Positions 1-6,665 are shown, counted from the stretch's first letter. The stretch is DNA of 14,004 nt from an uncultured Flavobacteriaceae bacterium (GCA_938018045.1 CALIIP010000105.1:1-14004); one strand, 5' to 3'. Translations and numbers: made by a program. Notes: generated by a model not told the origin, from the letters alone.

Positions 1-1151
1 GTTCCTTTATCTATTTCAGACTTTTTTACAAAGATTTTTCCTTTATGATAATCTTCAATAATTCTTTTTGAAAGTGATAGTCCAAGTCCCCAACCTCTCT
101 TTTTAGTTGTAAATCCTGGAGAAAAAATTTGTTTCCTTATATTCTTCGGAATTCCTTTTCCTGTATCAGAAATGAAGATATCGATATTTTTCATAGTTTC
201 GGAGATGCTAATAGTAAGGTTTCCTTTACCTTTCATAGCGTCTATGGCGTTTTTCACCAAGTTTTCAATCACCCAACCATATAGTTGAAGGTTTAGTTGC
301 GAGAACAATTCTTCTTTCTGACTTTCAAAAGTGAAGACAACTTGCTTAGAACTACGGGACTCAAAATATTCAAATGCATCTTTAGTTTCTTTTACAACAT
401 TGTGTTTTTTTAATTCAGGAATAGAGCCAATTTTCGAAAATCGTTCGGCAATTACATTTAATCGTGTAACGTCTTTTTCAATTTCAACAACCATACTTTC
501 ATCAACATTATCTGCACGAAGTAATGCTATCCAACCAAGTAAAGACGATAAAGGTGTGCCGATTTGGTGTGCAGTTTCCTTTGCCATACCTGTCCATAAA
601 CGATTTTGCTCAGCAATTTTATTAGATTTAAAAAAGAGATAAATAACACTTGTAAAGAGTAGTAAAATCAGTAAAAAAGATATAGGATAATATTTTAACT
701 TGTTAAGCAAGTCAGAATTTCGATAGTAAATAATTTGCCGCACATCAGTTTCCTCAACGTTATAACTTACATCAATAGGTAAGTTTTGCGCTTTCATTAT
801 TTCTAATTGCTCACTTAAATATCTTCTGTCATCAACACTCAAAGATTTATAAGTAAGATTGTCATCAACTTTTAATTTACTCCAATTACTGATTTCTCCT
901 TTTTCATCAGTAATAATCATTGGAATGGAGTTATTACTCTCTAAAATATACAATTCTAAGCCAATCTCACTATTCAAATCTGCTTTTCCTAAGCGTTCAT
1001 ATGACTTTCCTAGAATTTCCATTTTTTGACGCTCTTCGACCTTAAATTTTTTAAAAAAAGAATAGGTGTTCCAAAGAATAAGTGTAACAACGATAAAGGA
1101 AACAATGATTGCTATCCAACGTGTAGTTTGAGAATTTTTAAGTACTGACAT
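1..1151 (-). CDS. Sensor histidine kinase, partial (C-terminal end beyond the left edge)
   Basis: Membrane-bound two-component sensor kinase that autophosphorylates on histidine and passes the phosphate to an unseen response regulator. I translated it by hand on the minus strand from ATG at 1151; 383 residues are visible without a stop. A transmembrane helix lies at about residues 13-27, then some 128 residues of probably periplasmic sensor region, and a second helix at about 156-174. The H-box KETAHQIGTPLSS follows almost directly, with phospho-acceptor His195, leaving no room for a HAMP domain. The ATPase domain shows an N-box (ENLVKNAIDAM), a G1 box (DTGKGIP), the F-box FSPGFTTKKRG and a G2 box (GLGLS). 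Only the last few tens of residues appear missing. No known sensor fold is recognisable in the periplasmic part. A TATATTTG -7 box lies 5 nt before the ATG. It is divergent from the flavin reductase gene. The kinase call is secure; the stimulus is unknown. Confidence 0.95.
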   Translation of the reverse strand, partial: MSVLKNSQTTRWIAIIVSFIVVTLILWNTYSFFKKFKVEERQKMEILGKSYERLGKADLNSEIGLELYILESNNSIPMIITDEKGEISNWSKLKVDDNLTYKSLSVDDRRYLSEQLEIMKAQNLPIDVSYNVEETDVRQIIYYRNSDLLNKLKYYPISFLLILLLFTSVIYLFFKSNKIAEQNRLWTGMAKETAHQIGTPLSSLLGWIALLRADNVDESMVVEIEKDVTRLNVIAERFSKIGSIPELKKHNVVKETKDAFEYFESRSSKQVVFTFESQKEELFSQLNLQLYGWVIENLVKNAIDAMKGKGNLTISISETMKNIDIFISDTGKGIPKNIRKQIFSPGFTTKKRGWGLGLSLSKRIIEDYHKGKIFVKKSEIDKG

Positions 1152-1156
1152 CAACA

Positions 1157-1164
1157 CAAATATA
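1157..1164 (-). promoter_or_regulatory. Bacteroidota -7 box TATATTTG for the histidine kinase
   Basis: Read on the minus strand the bases are TATATTTG, a perfect match to the TAnnTTTG -7 consensus, ending 5 nt before the ATG at 1151. I see no clear TTG at -33. Transcription would begin at or just before the start codon, so the mRNA may be leaderless. Consensus match only. Confidence 0.5.
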
Positions 1165-1169
1165 AAATT

Positions 1170-1181
1170 TATCTATAGATA
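1170..1181. promoter_or_regulatory. 12-bp perfect palindrome in the divergent promoter region
   Basis: TATCTATAGATA is a perfect palindrome between the -7 boxes of the kinase (1157-1164, minus) and the flavin reductase (1225-1232, plus). It would overlap the upstream part of the kinase promoter, a plausible operator position. In DNA this AT-rich a palindrome of this size can arise by chance, so this is only a candidate site. Confidence 0.25.
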
Positions 1182-1224
1182 TAACTAAATTTTCATTTTG
1201 ATATTATCTTTCCTTTAGATTCTT

Positions 1225-1232
1225 TATTTTTG
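1225..1232 (+). promoter_or_regulatory. -7 box TATTTTTG for the flavin reductase operon
   Basis: TATTTTTG matches TAnnTTTG and ends 4 nt before the ATG at 1237. A TTTTG at 1196-1200 could act as the -33 element, though the 24-nt spacing is a little long. The expected transcription start falls at the start codon. Confidence 0.45.
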
Positions 1233-1236
1233 AGGT

Positions 1237-2097
<861 letters not shown>

Positions 2098-2109
2098 TTA
2101 ATCAAGATA

Positions 2110-2478
2110 ATGGAAGTAACAGGAAAAGTTAAATTAATAGGTCAAGAACAAACATTTGGTTCAAGTGGTTTTAGAAAAAGAGAATTGGTTGTCACTACAA
2201 ACGAGCAATATCCTCAAATGTTGATGATTGAGTTTGTACAGGATAAATGTAATTTATTAGACAGTTACCAAGTTGGTCAAGATGTAAAAGTAGCAATCAA
2301 TTTAAGAGGTCGCGAATGGATCAATCCAGAAGGTGTTGCAAAATATTTCAATTCAATTCAAGGTTGGAGAATTGAAAACTTGCAAACTGCTGCTCCTCAA
2401 GCTGCTGAATTACCTCCTTTAGAAGAGTTAAAAGCAGCAGATTTATCTGAAAATGAGCCAGACGATCTACCATTCTAA
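2110..2478 (+). CDS. DUF3127 protein, OB-fold-like with SSB-type acidic C-terminus
   Basis: A 122-residue protein recognised as the DUF3127 family, which has no assigned function. Residues 1-90 alternate like a small beta barrel (EVTGKVKLIGQEQTF, then RKRELVVTT, QMLMIEFVQDKCNLLD, GQDVKVAINLRGREW), the strand order and spacing of a single-stranded DNA-binding protein OB-fold. A low-complexity linker rich in Ala, Pro and Glu follows (about 93-113), and the protein ends in EPDDLPF. That is very close to the acidic tip of bacterial SSB (DDDIPF in E. coli), which docks repair and replication proteins. It lies 12 nt after the flavin reductase gene, probably in one transcript, and is followed by a strong terminator. 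Family assignment is from recall; the SSB-like role is inference. Confidence 0.85.
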   Translation: MEVTGKVKLIGQEQTFGSSGFRKRELVVTTNEQYPQMLMIEFVQDKCNLLDSYQVGQDVKVAINLRGREWINPEGVAKYFNSIQGWRIENLQTAAPQAAELPPLEELKAADLSENEPDDLPF

Positions 2479-2536
2479 GTCTTAGGATGACCGCCAAAAA
2501 ATATTCTGAGTGAGAGTTCAGTATCTTTATATAATT

Positions 2537-2569
2537 AAAACCGTCCGCCTTTGGCGAGACGGTTTTTTT
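2537..2569 (+). terminator. Rho-independent terminator after DUF3127
   Basis: AAAACCGTC at 2537-2545 pairs with GACGGTTTT at 2558-2566, enclosing a second helix CGCC/GGCG with a TTT loop and one bulged A, followed by a T run to 2569. It is the most GC-rich, stable hairpin in the window. It ends the flavin reductase-DUF3127 transcript 59 nt after the stop. Confidence 0.9.
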
Positions 2570-2580
2570 ATTTCCTTTTT

Positions 2581-2632
2581 GTCATTTTGAGCGCAGTCGA
2601 AAATCTCAGATTCTTCATTTCATTCAGAATGA
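2581..2632. repeat. Palindromic intergenic repeat (flavobacterial GTCATTTTGAGCG type)
   Basis: The element starts GTCATTTTGAGCGCAGTCG and ends TCATTCAGAATGAC. Its first ten bases and last ten bases are inverted copies with one mismatch (GTCATTTTGA against GTCATTCTGA), so it can fold into a cruciform or RNA hairpin. I recall very similar intergenic elements scattered through many Flavobacteriaceae genomes; no second full copy is in this window, so the repeat nature rests on that recall. It sits between the DUF3127 terminator and the aat promoter. Confidence 0.6.
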
Positions 2633-2657
2633 CAGTATGTTATATTATTAAACTTCC

Positions 2658-2665
2658 TATTTTTG
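2658..2665 (+). promoter_or_regulatory. -7 box TATTTTTG for aat
   Basis: TATTTTTG fits TAnnTTTG and ends 4 nt before the aat ATG at 2670. No convincing -33 TTG is present; the -33 position falls just past the palindromic repeat. A leaderless or nearly leaderless mRNA is expected. Confidence 0.4.
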
Positions 2666-2669
2666 TGAA

Positions 2670-3296
2670 ATGCAAATACTTACCAACAAACTTGAATTTC
2701 CTTCAGTAGAAACAGCCAATCATTATGGAATGGTTGCTGTTGGAGGAGATTTATCTACAGAACGCTTATTGTTGGCGTATAAAAGCGGAATTTTTCCTTG
2801 GTATTCTGAACAAGAGCCAATCGTTTGGTACAGTCCAGATCCAAGAATGGTGTTGTTTCCAGAGAAGTTAAAGGTATCTAAAAGTATGCGCCAAGTTTTG
2901 AAGAAAGAAGTCTTTAAAATTACGTTTAATGAAGCCTTTGAGGAAGTTATTGCAAGTTGTAAAACAGTAGATAGAACTGCTCAAGGAGAAACTGGAACTT
3001 GGATTACTGATAAGATGAAAGAGGCTTATGTAAAATTGCATAAACTAGGAATTGCTAAGTCTGTAGAGGTCTGGAAAAACAATAAAATAGTTGGTGGTTT
3101 ATACGGACTTGAAATCAACGATATTTTTTGTGGAGAAAGTATGTTTAGTGACGTGAGTAACGCATCTAAAATTGCGTTTATTCATTTAGTCAAAGACCAC
3201 AATTACAAACTTATAGATTGCCAAGTTTACAATAATCATTTATCAAGTTTGGGTGCCGAAGAGATTTCGAGAAAAAAGTTTCTCGAATATTTGTAG
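2670..3296 (+). CDS. aat: Leucyl/phenylalanyl-tRNA-protein transferase
   Basis: Transfers Leu or Phe from aminoacyl-tRNA to proteins with N-terminal Lys or Arg, creating N-degrons for ClpS/ClpAP in the cytoplasm. The 208-residue length fits the family. Hallmarks: the N-terminal block GMVAVGGDLSTERLLLAYKSGIFPWY (about 20-45), WYSPDPRMVLFP (about 53-64), GTWIT (about 109-113), and the GNAT-like core GGLYGLEINDIFCGESMFS followed by NASKIAF (about 143-170). The ATG directly precedes the conserved start of the fold and sits 4 nt after a -7 box. The gene stands alone between a terminator upstream and a convergent minus-strand unit whose stop is 9 nt away. Nothing suggests inactivation. Confidence 0.96.
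   Translation: MQILTNKLEFPSVETANHYGMVAVGGDLSTERLLLAYKSGIFPWYSEQEPIVWYSPDPRMVLFPEKLKVSKSMRQVLKKEVFKITFNEAFEEVIASCKTVDRTAQGETGTWITDKMKEAYVKLHKLGIAKSVEVWKNNKIVGGLYGLEINDIFCGESMFSDVSNASKIAFIHLVKDHNYKLIDCQVYNNHLSSLGAEEISRKKFLEYL
3266..3287. terminator. 9-bp stem hairpin at the 3' end of aat, possible transcript end
   Basis: TTCGAGAAA at 3266-3274 and TTTCTCGAA at 3279-3287 pair perfectly around a 4-nt loop. The hairpin lies inside the last codons of aat and 19 bases beyond the stop of the convergent hydrolase gene, so it would appear in both transcripts. No T run follows on either strand, so it is not a textbook terminator; it may block readthrough or protect 3' ends. Confidence 0.3.
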
Positions 3297-3305
3297 TCCA
3301 ATAAA

Positions 3306-4094
3306 TTATGAAAGTGATTTTAAAAAATTTAAGCAAATACTATTAAACTTTTTTGCCTTTTCTATACTTACAACATGCCCACAATCTTGAATTACTTTAA
3401 TTGTAGCATTGCTATGGTAAATTGCATAGTCTTTGGCAGGTTCAAGGAATAAATGATCTTGACTTCCCATAATTAATAAGTGTGGAATTGACGATTTAGC
3501 ATTGAAAAATTCAAGAAGTGTTTTATTCAGATTGTAATATAATGCTGTCCATTTTTTAAATTCATTGATACTTAAAGCTTTCGATTCGTTGATAAAAACA
3601 TCTCTAGACTTTTTATGATTGTTTCTTGGTAGCATTATTCTTGCGCTTAGTTTATAAAAATTGCGATAGCCAATAATTTTAGCAAGGGATAAACTTAAAT
3701 TAGCCAATACTTTCAACTTTCTATTCAATTTTACAATTGCTCCAGGCATAATAACTGAAAGGATTCTATCTTCTTGTAATTCACGCATTTGTAAGCATAT
3801 AATTGTACCTAATGAAACACCTACAATGTGAATTTTATGAATTTTTAAATGATCAACAATTTCCCACATTTTATCGGCCATGAATTCGAACGAATAATTT
3901 GGAAATTGATCAGAATCAATTGCATTTTTCCCATGTCCAGGTAAATCAATAATCAACAAATTATAGTGTGCTCCTAATTGTTCAATTTGTTGTTTCCAAG
4001 TTCTACTACTTCCTCCAGCTCCGTGAACTAAAAGAACCCATTCATCTGTGAGAGAACGTTGATGAGTTTCAAAATGGAGTAAGTTTAAATTCAT
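3306..4094 (-). CDS. Alpha/beta-fold hydrolase
   Basis: A 262-residue serine hydrolase of the alpha/beta superfamily, probably cytoplasmic since no signal peptide is seen. The oxyanion-hole motif is VHGAGG (about 23-28), followed by DLPGHGKN (50-57). The nucleophile elbow is GVSLG with Ser94, the acid is Asp213 in MGSQDH and the base His240 in DCGHV, so the triad is complete and correctly spaced. The lid region (about 120-200) is basic and hydrophobic and gives no substrate clue. It follows the small gene upstream by 7 nt, so the two form an operon. Substrate cannot be predicted; esterase, lipase-like or C-C bond hydrolase activities are all possible. Confidence 0.92.
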   Translation of the reverse strand: MNLNLLHFETHQRSLTDEWVLLVHGAGGSSRTWKQQIEQLGAHYNLLIIDLPGHGKNAIDSDQFPNYSFEFMADKMWEIVDHLKIHKIHIVGVSLGTIICLQMRELQEDRILSVIMPGAIVKLNRKLKVLANLSLSLAKIIGYRNFYKLSARIMLPRNNHKKSRDVFINESKALSINEFKKWTALYYNLNKTLLEFFNAKSSIPHLLIMGSQDHLFLEPAKDYAIYHSNATIKVIQDCGHVVSIEKAKKFNSICLNFLKSLS

Positions 4095-4101
4095 AAAATT
4101 T

Positions 4102-4473
4102 TTATAATTGATTTTGCAATCTTTGAATAAGTATATTCGTTATACGTCGATTCAATTCTTTTTCATGCTTTATATATGCTAGATATTCAGTCTCCGTAAA
4201 ATGACCTATTATAACTCCCAATAAAACATGGCGAATTTTTTGATCTTTTTGAATTATTTTCTCGATGCATTCCTCTTTTTTAATATCAGTTAATTGATCA
4301 AGAATTATTTTACTTTTTTTAAGATGATAATTAAAAATTGATAGGAGTAAACTATTCTGAAATTTAAGAATAGGCCTAAGTGTATTGTTCTGAAAATACT
4401 CCATCGTACTTATTTCTTTTTTAATAAGTAAACCTTTAATTGTGGGTCTTATAGATTCCAGTTGACTTCTCAT
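4102..4473 (-). CDS. Conserved small protein of unknown function (flavobacterial family)
   Basis: Encodes 123 residues from the ATG at 4473. The frame stays open to a TTG at 4533, but a -7 box at 4539-4546 places the likely transcription start around that TTG, so the ATG is preferred, leaving a leader of about 60 nt. The protein looks all-helical and charged: MEYFQNNTLRPILKFQNSLL, then a basic helical stretch, a second conserved-looking block KDQKIRHVLLGVIIGHFTETEY, and an Arg-rich end. I recall related flavobacterial proteins (FQNxTLRPILKxQNxLL and IGxFTxxEY) carrying the label 'glyoxalase' in databases, but no vicinal-oxygen-chelate motif or metal ligand pattern is visible, so I do not adopt that name. 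It precedes the hydrolase gene by 7 nt. Confidence 0.75.
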   Translation of the reverse strand: MRSQLESIRPTIKGLLIKKEISTMEYFQNNTLRPILKFQNSLLLSIFNYHLKKSKIILDQLTDIKKEECIEKIIQKDQKIRHVLLGVIIGHFTETEYLAYIKHEKELNRRITNILIQRLQNQL

Positions 4474-4538
4474 AAAATAGTATTTATCATATTTTAGCAA
4501 TTTATTGTAAAAAGTAATAGGATACAAAATCAATCTCG

Positions 4539-4546
4539 CAAAGTTA
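4539..4546 (-). promoter_or_regulatory. -7 box TAACTTTG for the small protein-hydrolase operon
   Basis: The minus strand reads TAACTTTG, a match to TAnnTTTG, placing the start point near 4533 and about 60 nt upstream of the preferred ATG at 4473. No well-spaced TTG at -33 was found. One arm of the 16-bp inverted repeat lies about 17 bases upstream. Confidence 0.45.
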
Positions 4547-4563
4547 TGTTAAATATATTGAGA

Positions 4564-4725
4564 TTTTATAGAATTTCAATTATCGTTATTATTAAGGGTT
4601 GGTTTATTTTAATTGGATATATCGTATCATGCTGAAGTATTTCAATATAAGCAATAGAAGTTAATTTTTTTGAGGGTTAAGAAACAAACTAAACTAAGAA
4701 TTGCTATATTTGAAATTCTATAAAA
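4564..4725. repeat. Perfect 16-bp inverted repeat spanning the divergent intergenic region
   Basis: TTTTATAGAATTTCAA at 4564-4579 is the exact reverse complement of TTGAAATTCTATAAAA at 4710-4725, with 130 bases between. Each divergent gene therefore carries the same 16-mer in its own reading direction: just upstream of the minus-strand promoter, and across the -7/start region of the MazG-like gene. A match this long within 200 bases is unlikely by chance even in AT-rich DNA. It could be a paired regulator-binding site or the ends of a small mobile or duplicated segment. Confidence 0.6.
4705..4712 (+). promoter_or_regulatory. -7 box TATATTTG for the MazG-like gene
   Basis: TATATTTG is a perfect TAnnTTTG box 23 nt before the ATG at 4736. 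Its last three bases overlap the right arm of the 16-bp inverted repeat (4710-4725), so a protein bound there would sit on the promoter. No ideal -33 element is seen. Confidence 0.55.
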
Positions 4726-4735
4726 GAAGTAATAA

Positions 4736-5062
4736 ATGAACATTAAAGACGCACAGCAACAAGTAGATATTTGGATAAAAGAGCATGGAGTTCGTTATTT
4801 TAATGAACTTACAAATATGGCGCAATTGACAGAAGAAGTTGGTGAAGTCGCAAGAATTATTGCACGTAGATATGGTGAACAAAGCGAAAAAGAAAGTGAT
4901 AAGAACAAAGATTTAGGCGAGGAATTGGCAGATGTATTGTTTGTGGTCATGTGCTTGGCAAATCAAACAGGAATAAATTTACAAGAGTCTTTTGATAAAA
5001 AATTGGATTTCAAAACCAAACGTGATCACGATAGACATCATAATAACGAAAAATTGAAGTGA
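4736..5062 (+). CDS. MazG-like nucleotide pyrophosphohydrolase
   Basis: A 108-residue all-alpha NTP pyrophosphohydrolase of the MazG-related superfamily, which hydrolyses nucleoside triphosphates to monophosphate and pyrophosphate to remove non-canonical or excess nucleotides. The metal-binding pattern is present: E34xxE37 in LTEEVGEVARI and E63xxD66 in LGEELADVLF, separated by a charged insertion (GEQSEKESDKNKD). The single short domain differs from the double-domain E. coli MazG (about 260 residues). The tail from residue 90 is rich in His, Lys and Arg (TKRDHDRHH). No toxin or antitoxin is adjacent, so a housekeeping role fits best. It is the first gene of the rightward housekeeping run. 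Substrate preference is not predictable. Confidence 0.92.
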   Translation: MNIKDAQQQVDIWIKEHGVRYFNELTNMAQLTEEVGEVARIIARRYGEQSEKESDKNKDLGEELADVLFVVMCLANQTGINLQESFDKKLDFKTKRDHDRHHNNEKLK

Positions 5063-5079
5063 GTAAAAAGTTCAAAAAT

Positions 5080-5158
5080 TTGAAAGTTTATAAAGTAAAA
5101 CAATAAACTTTCAATAATCAAACTTTTAAACTTTACAAACCTTCATACTTTATAAACT
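5080..5158. repeat. Self-complementary spacer with two overlapping inverted repeats
   Basis: TTGAAAGTTTAT (5080-5091) pairs perfectly with ATAAACTTTCAA (5103-5114) across an 11-nt loop. The overlapping AGTTTATAAAGTA (5085-5097) pairs perfectly with TACTTTATAAACT (5146-5158). The two pairings share bases 5085-5091 and so exclude each other. The stretch between holds further AAACTTT-like units. It fills almost all of the 103-base gap between the MazG-like gene and the small membrane protein. It may be a degenerate AAAGTTT/AAACTTT repeat element or a transcript-level switch; the sequence alone does not decide. Confidence 0.6.
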
Positions 5159-5165
5159 AACATAA

Positions 5166-5405
5166 ATGAACCAATACAAAAACGCCTCTTTTTTAAAACT
5201 CTTTATTAGATTTACAATCATTTTTTTTATTGTTGTTGCTTTGATAAAAACATTCACTGGATTTTTTATGTTTGATGGATTAGAAGGTTTGAAAAACGAG
5301 TATTTTATTGACGGAAAATGGCAACCATTTCTAAAAACAATATGGTTGATGTCTATGATGTATGGCTTGTTAATGACAGTGTATTATAAATTTATAAAAA
5401 AGTAA
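5166..5405 (+). CDS. Small two-helix inner-membrane protein of unknown function
   Basis: A 79-residue protein with two predicted membrane helices: about residues 11-33 (LFIRFTIIFFIVVALIKTF and onward) and about 56-75 (KTIWLMSMMYGLLMTVYY). A short loop between them contains FDGLEGLKNEYFIDGKWQPF, and the protein ends in a basic tail FIKK, consistent with a cytoplasmic C-terminus. I know no named family. It ends one base before the TTG start of aroA, so it is probably transcribed and translationally coupled with it; any functional link to the shikimate pathway is unsupported. The coupling, helical pattern and clean frame argue that it is real. Confidence 0.75.
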   Translation: MNQYKNASFLKLFIRFTIIFFIVVALIKTFTGFFMFDGLEGLKNEYFIDGKWQPFLKTIWLMSMMYGLLMTVYYKFIKK

Positions 5406-5406
5406 A

Positions 5407-6615
5407 TTGAACATAAAATTACCTCAATATAATAAACCTTTAAAGGCAACAATCAAGATTACAGGTTCTAAAAGCGAATCAAATCGATTGTTGATTTTGC
5501 AAGAGTTTTATAAGAACCTTAAGATAGAAAATCTTGGGGAATCTGATGATACAGCTGTGATGAGAAAGGCGTTGTCTTCTGATGAAAAAATTATTGACAT
5601 TCATCATGCAGGAACAGCAATGCGTTTTTTAACTGCTTATTTTTCGATTTTAGAAGGTCGCGAAACCATACTTACGGGTTCAAAACGAATGAAAGAACGA
5701 CCAATCAAAATATTGGTTGATGCGCTGAAGTCTTTGGGCGCAAATATTGAGTATTTAGAGAATGAAGGAGTTCCGCCAATTAAGATTATTGGCAAGAAGT
5801 TGACGAATGATAAAGTTAAGATAAATGGAAGTGTGAGTAGTCAATACATTTCTGCATTGTTGTTAATTGCATCAAGTCTTAAAAACGGGCTTCAATTAAC
5901 ATTTGAAGGCAAAGTAACATCTGTTCCATATATAAAAATGACATTGAGTTTACTTTCAGAGCTTGGAATTGAAAATTATTGGGAAGAAAATATCATTACG
6001 TTAAAACCAAAAACACAACTTGAAGATAAAGTAGTTACTGTTGAATCAGATTGGAGTTCAGCATCGTATTATTACAGTTTAGTTGCATTGAGTAAAGACG
6101 CAGAAATAACATTAAAATCTTACAAAAAGAACAGTTTGCAAGGAGATGCTGTTTTGGCAGATATTTATCAGAAATTAGGTGTAGAAACCGTTTTTGGTGA
6201 GAATACAATGACGTTAAAAAAGAGTGAGTCGAAAGTTTCGAGCCACATTATTTTAGATTTAAAAAATGCTCCAGATATTGCTCAAACTATTACTGTGACT
6301 TGTTTTGGATTAAATATTTCTTGTAATTTATCAGGATTACATACACTTAAAATTAAAGAAACGGACAGATTGGTTGCGCTCAAAACAGAATTGGAAAAGT
6401 TTGGAGCAGAAGTGCAAATAACTGATGAGAGTTTACACTTAAAATCAACATCAACAATTAAAAAAGATGTGTTGGTAAAGACCTATAATGATCATAGGAT
6501 GGCAATGGCATTTGCACCATTATTACTCAAAACTTCATTAGAAATAGAAGATGCAAATGTTGTATCTAAATCATATCCAGACTTCTGGAAAGACATCCAA
6601 AAACTCACGAAGTAA
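5407..6615 (+). CDS. aroA: 3-phosphoshikimate 1-carboxyvinyltransferase (EPSP synthase), TTG start
   Basis: Joins phosphoenolpyruvate to shikimate-3-phosphate, the sixth shikimate-pathway step leading to chorismate, aromatic amino acids and menaquinone. Visible active-site motifs: GSKSESNR (Lys22, Arg27), HHAGTAMRF (67-74), GSVSSQYISALL (141-152), APDIAQT with catalytic Asp290, KETDRL with Glu318, YNDHRM with His363/Arg364, and SKSYPDFW near the end. The 402 residues are slightly fewer than the roughly 427 of E. coli. The start must be TTG at 5407: an in-frame stop lies at 5395-5397 and the first internal ATG would remove the first substrate loop. It begins one base after the upstream stop. 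Phe74 replaces the Pro of the usual AGTAMRP motif. Assignment is secure. Confidence 0.97.
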   Translation: MNIKLPQYNKPLKATIKITGSKSESNRLLILQEFYKNLKIENLGESDDTAVMRKALSSDEKIIDIHHAGTAMRFLTAYFSILEGRETILTGSKRMKERPIKILVDALKSLGANIEYLENEGVPPIKIIGKKLTNDKVKINGSVSSQYISALLLIASSLKNGLQLTFEGKVTSVPYIKMTLSLLSELGIENYWEENIITLKPKTQLEDKVVTVESDWSSASYYYSLVALSKDAEITLKSYKKNSLQGDAVLADIYQKLGVETVFGENTMTLKKSESKVSSHIILDLKNAPDIAQTITVTCFGLNISCNLSGLHTLKIKETDRLVALKTELEKFGAEVQITDESLHLKSTSTIKKDVLVKTYNDHRMAMAFAPLLLKTSLEIEDANVVSKSYPDFWKDIQKLTK

Positions 6616-6633
6616 AAGTTTTACTCAAAACAC

Positions 6634-6665
6634 TTGACAACGCCTATCGCGATGTTGTATATTTG
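6634..6665 (+). promoter_or_regulatory. Promoter for queA: TTGACA and TATATTTG
   Basis: TTGACA at 6634-6639 and TATATTTG at 6658-6665 form the best-matched promoter in the window, with 21 bases between the TTG and the -7 box, close to the Bacteroidota spacing. The 8-bp palindrome ATCGCGAT (6646-6653) lies between the two elements. The promoter implies queA can be transcribed separately from aroA, with a leader of roughly 12 nt. Confidence 0.7.

Noticed and set aside
331..642. Open frame of 103 codons on the plus strand
   Set aside because: It lies wholly antisense to the histidine kinase, whose H-box and ATPase motifs are clear on the minus strand; the plus-strand product has no recognisable features.
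5063..5165. AAACTTT/AAAGTTT units as a CRISPR array
   Set aside because: Units are short, AT-only in character, inverted and irregularly spaced; there are no uniform repeats or spacers and no cas genes.
4736..5405. MazG-like gene plus a small membrane protein as a toxin-antitoxin or abortive-infection pair
   Set aside because: The genes are separated by a 103-base repetitive spacer, the small protein is coupled to aroA instead, and the context is housekeeping; nothing marks a toxin.
6646..6653. ATCGCGAT palindrome between the queA promoter elements as an operator
   Set aside because: Eight bases is too short to separate from chance; noted within the promoter entry only.
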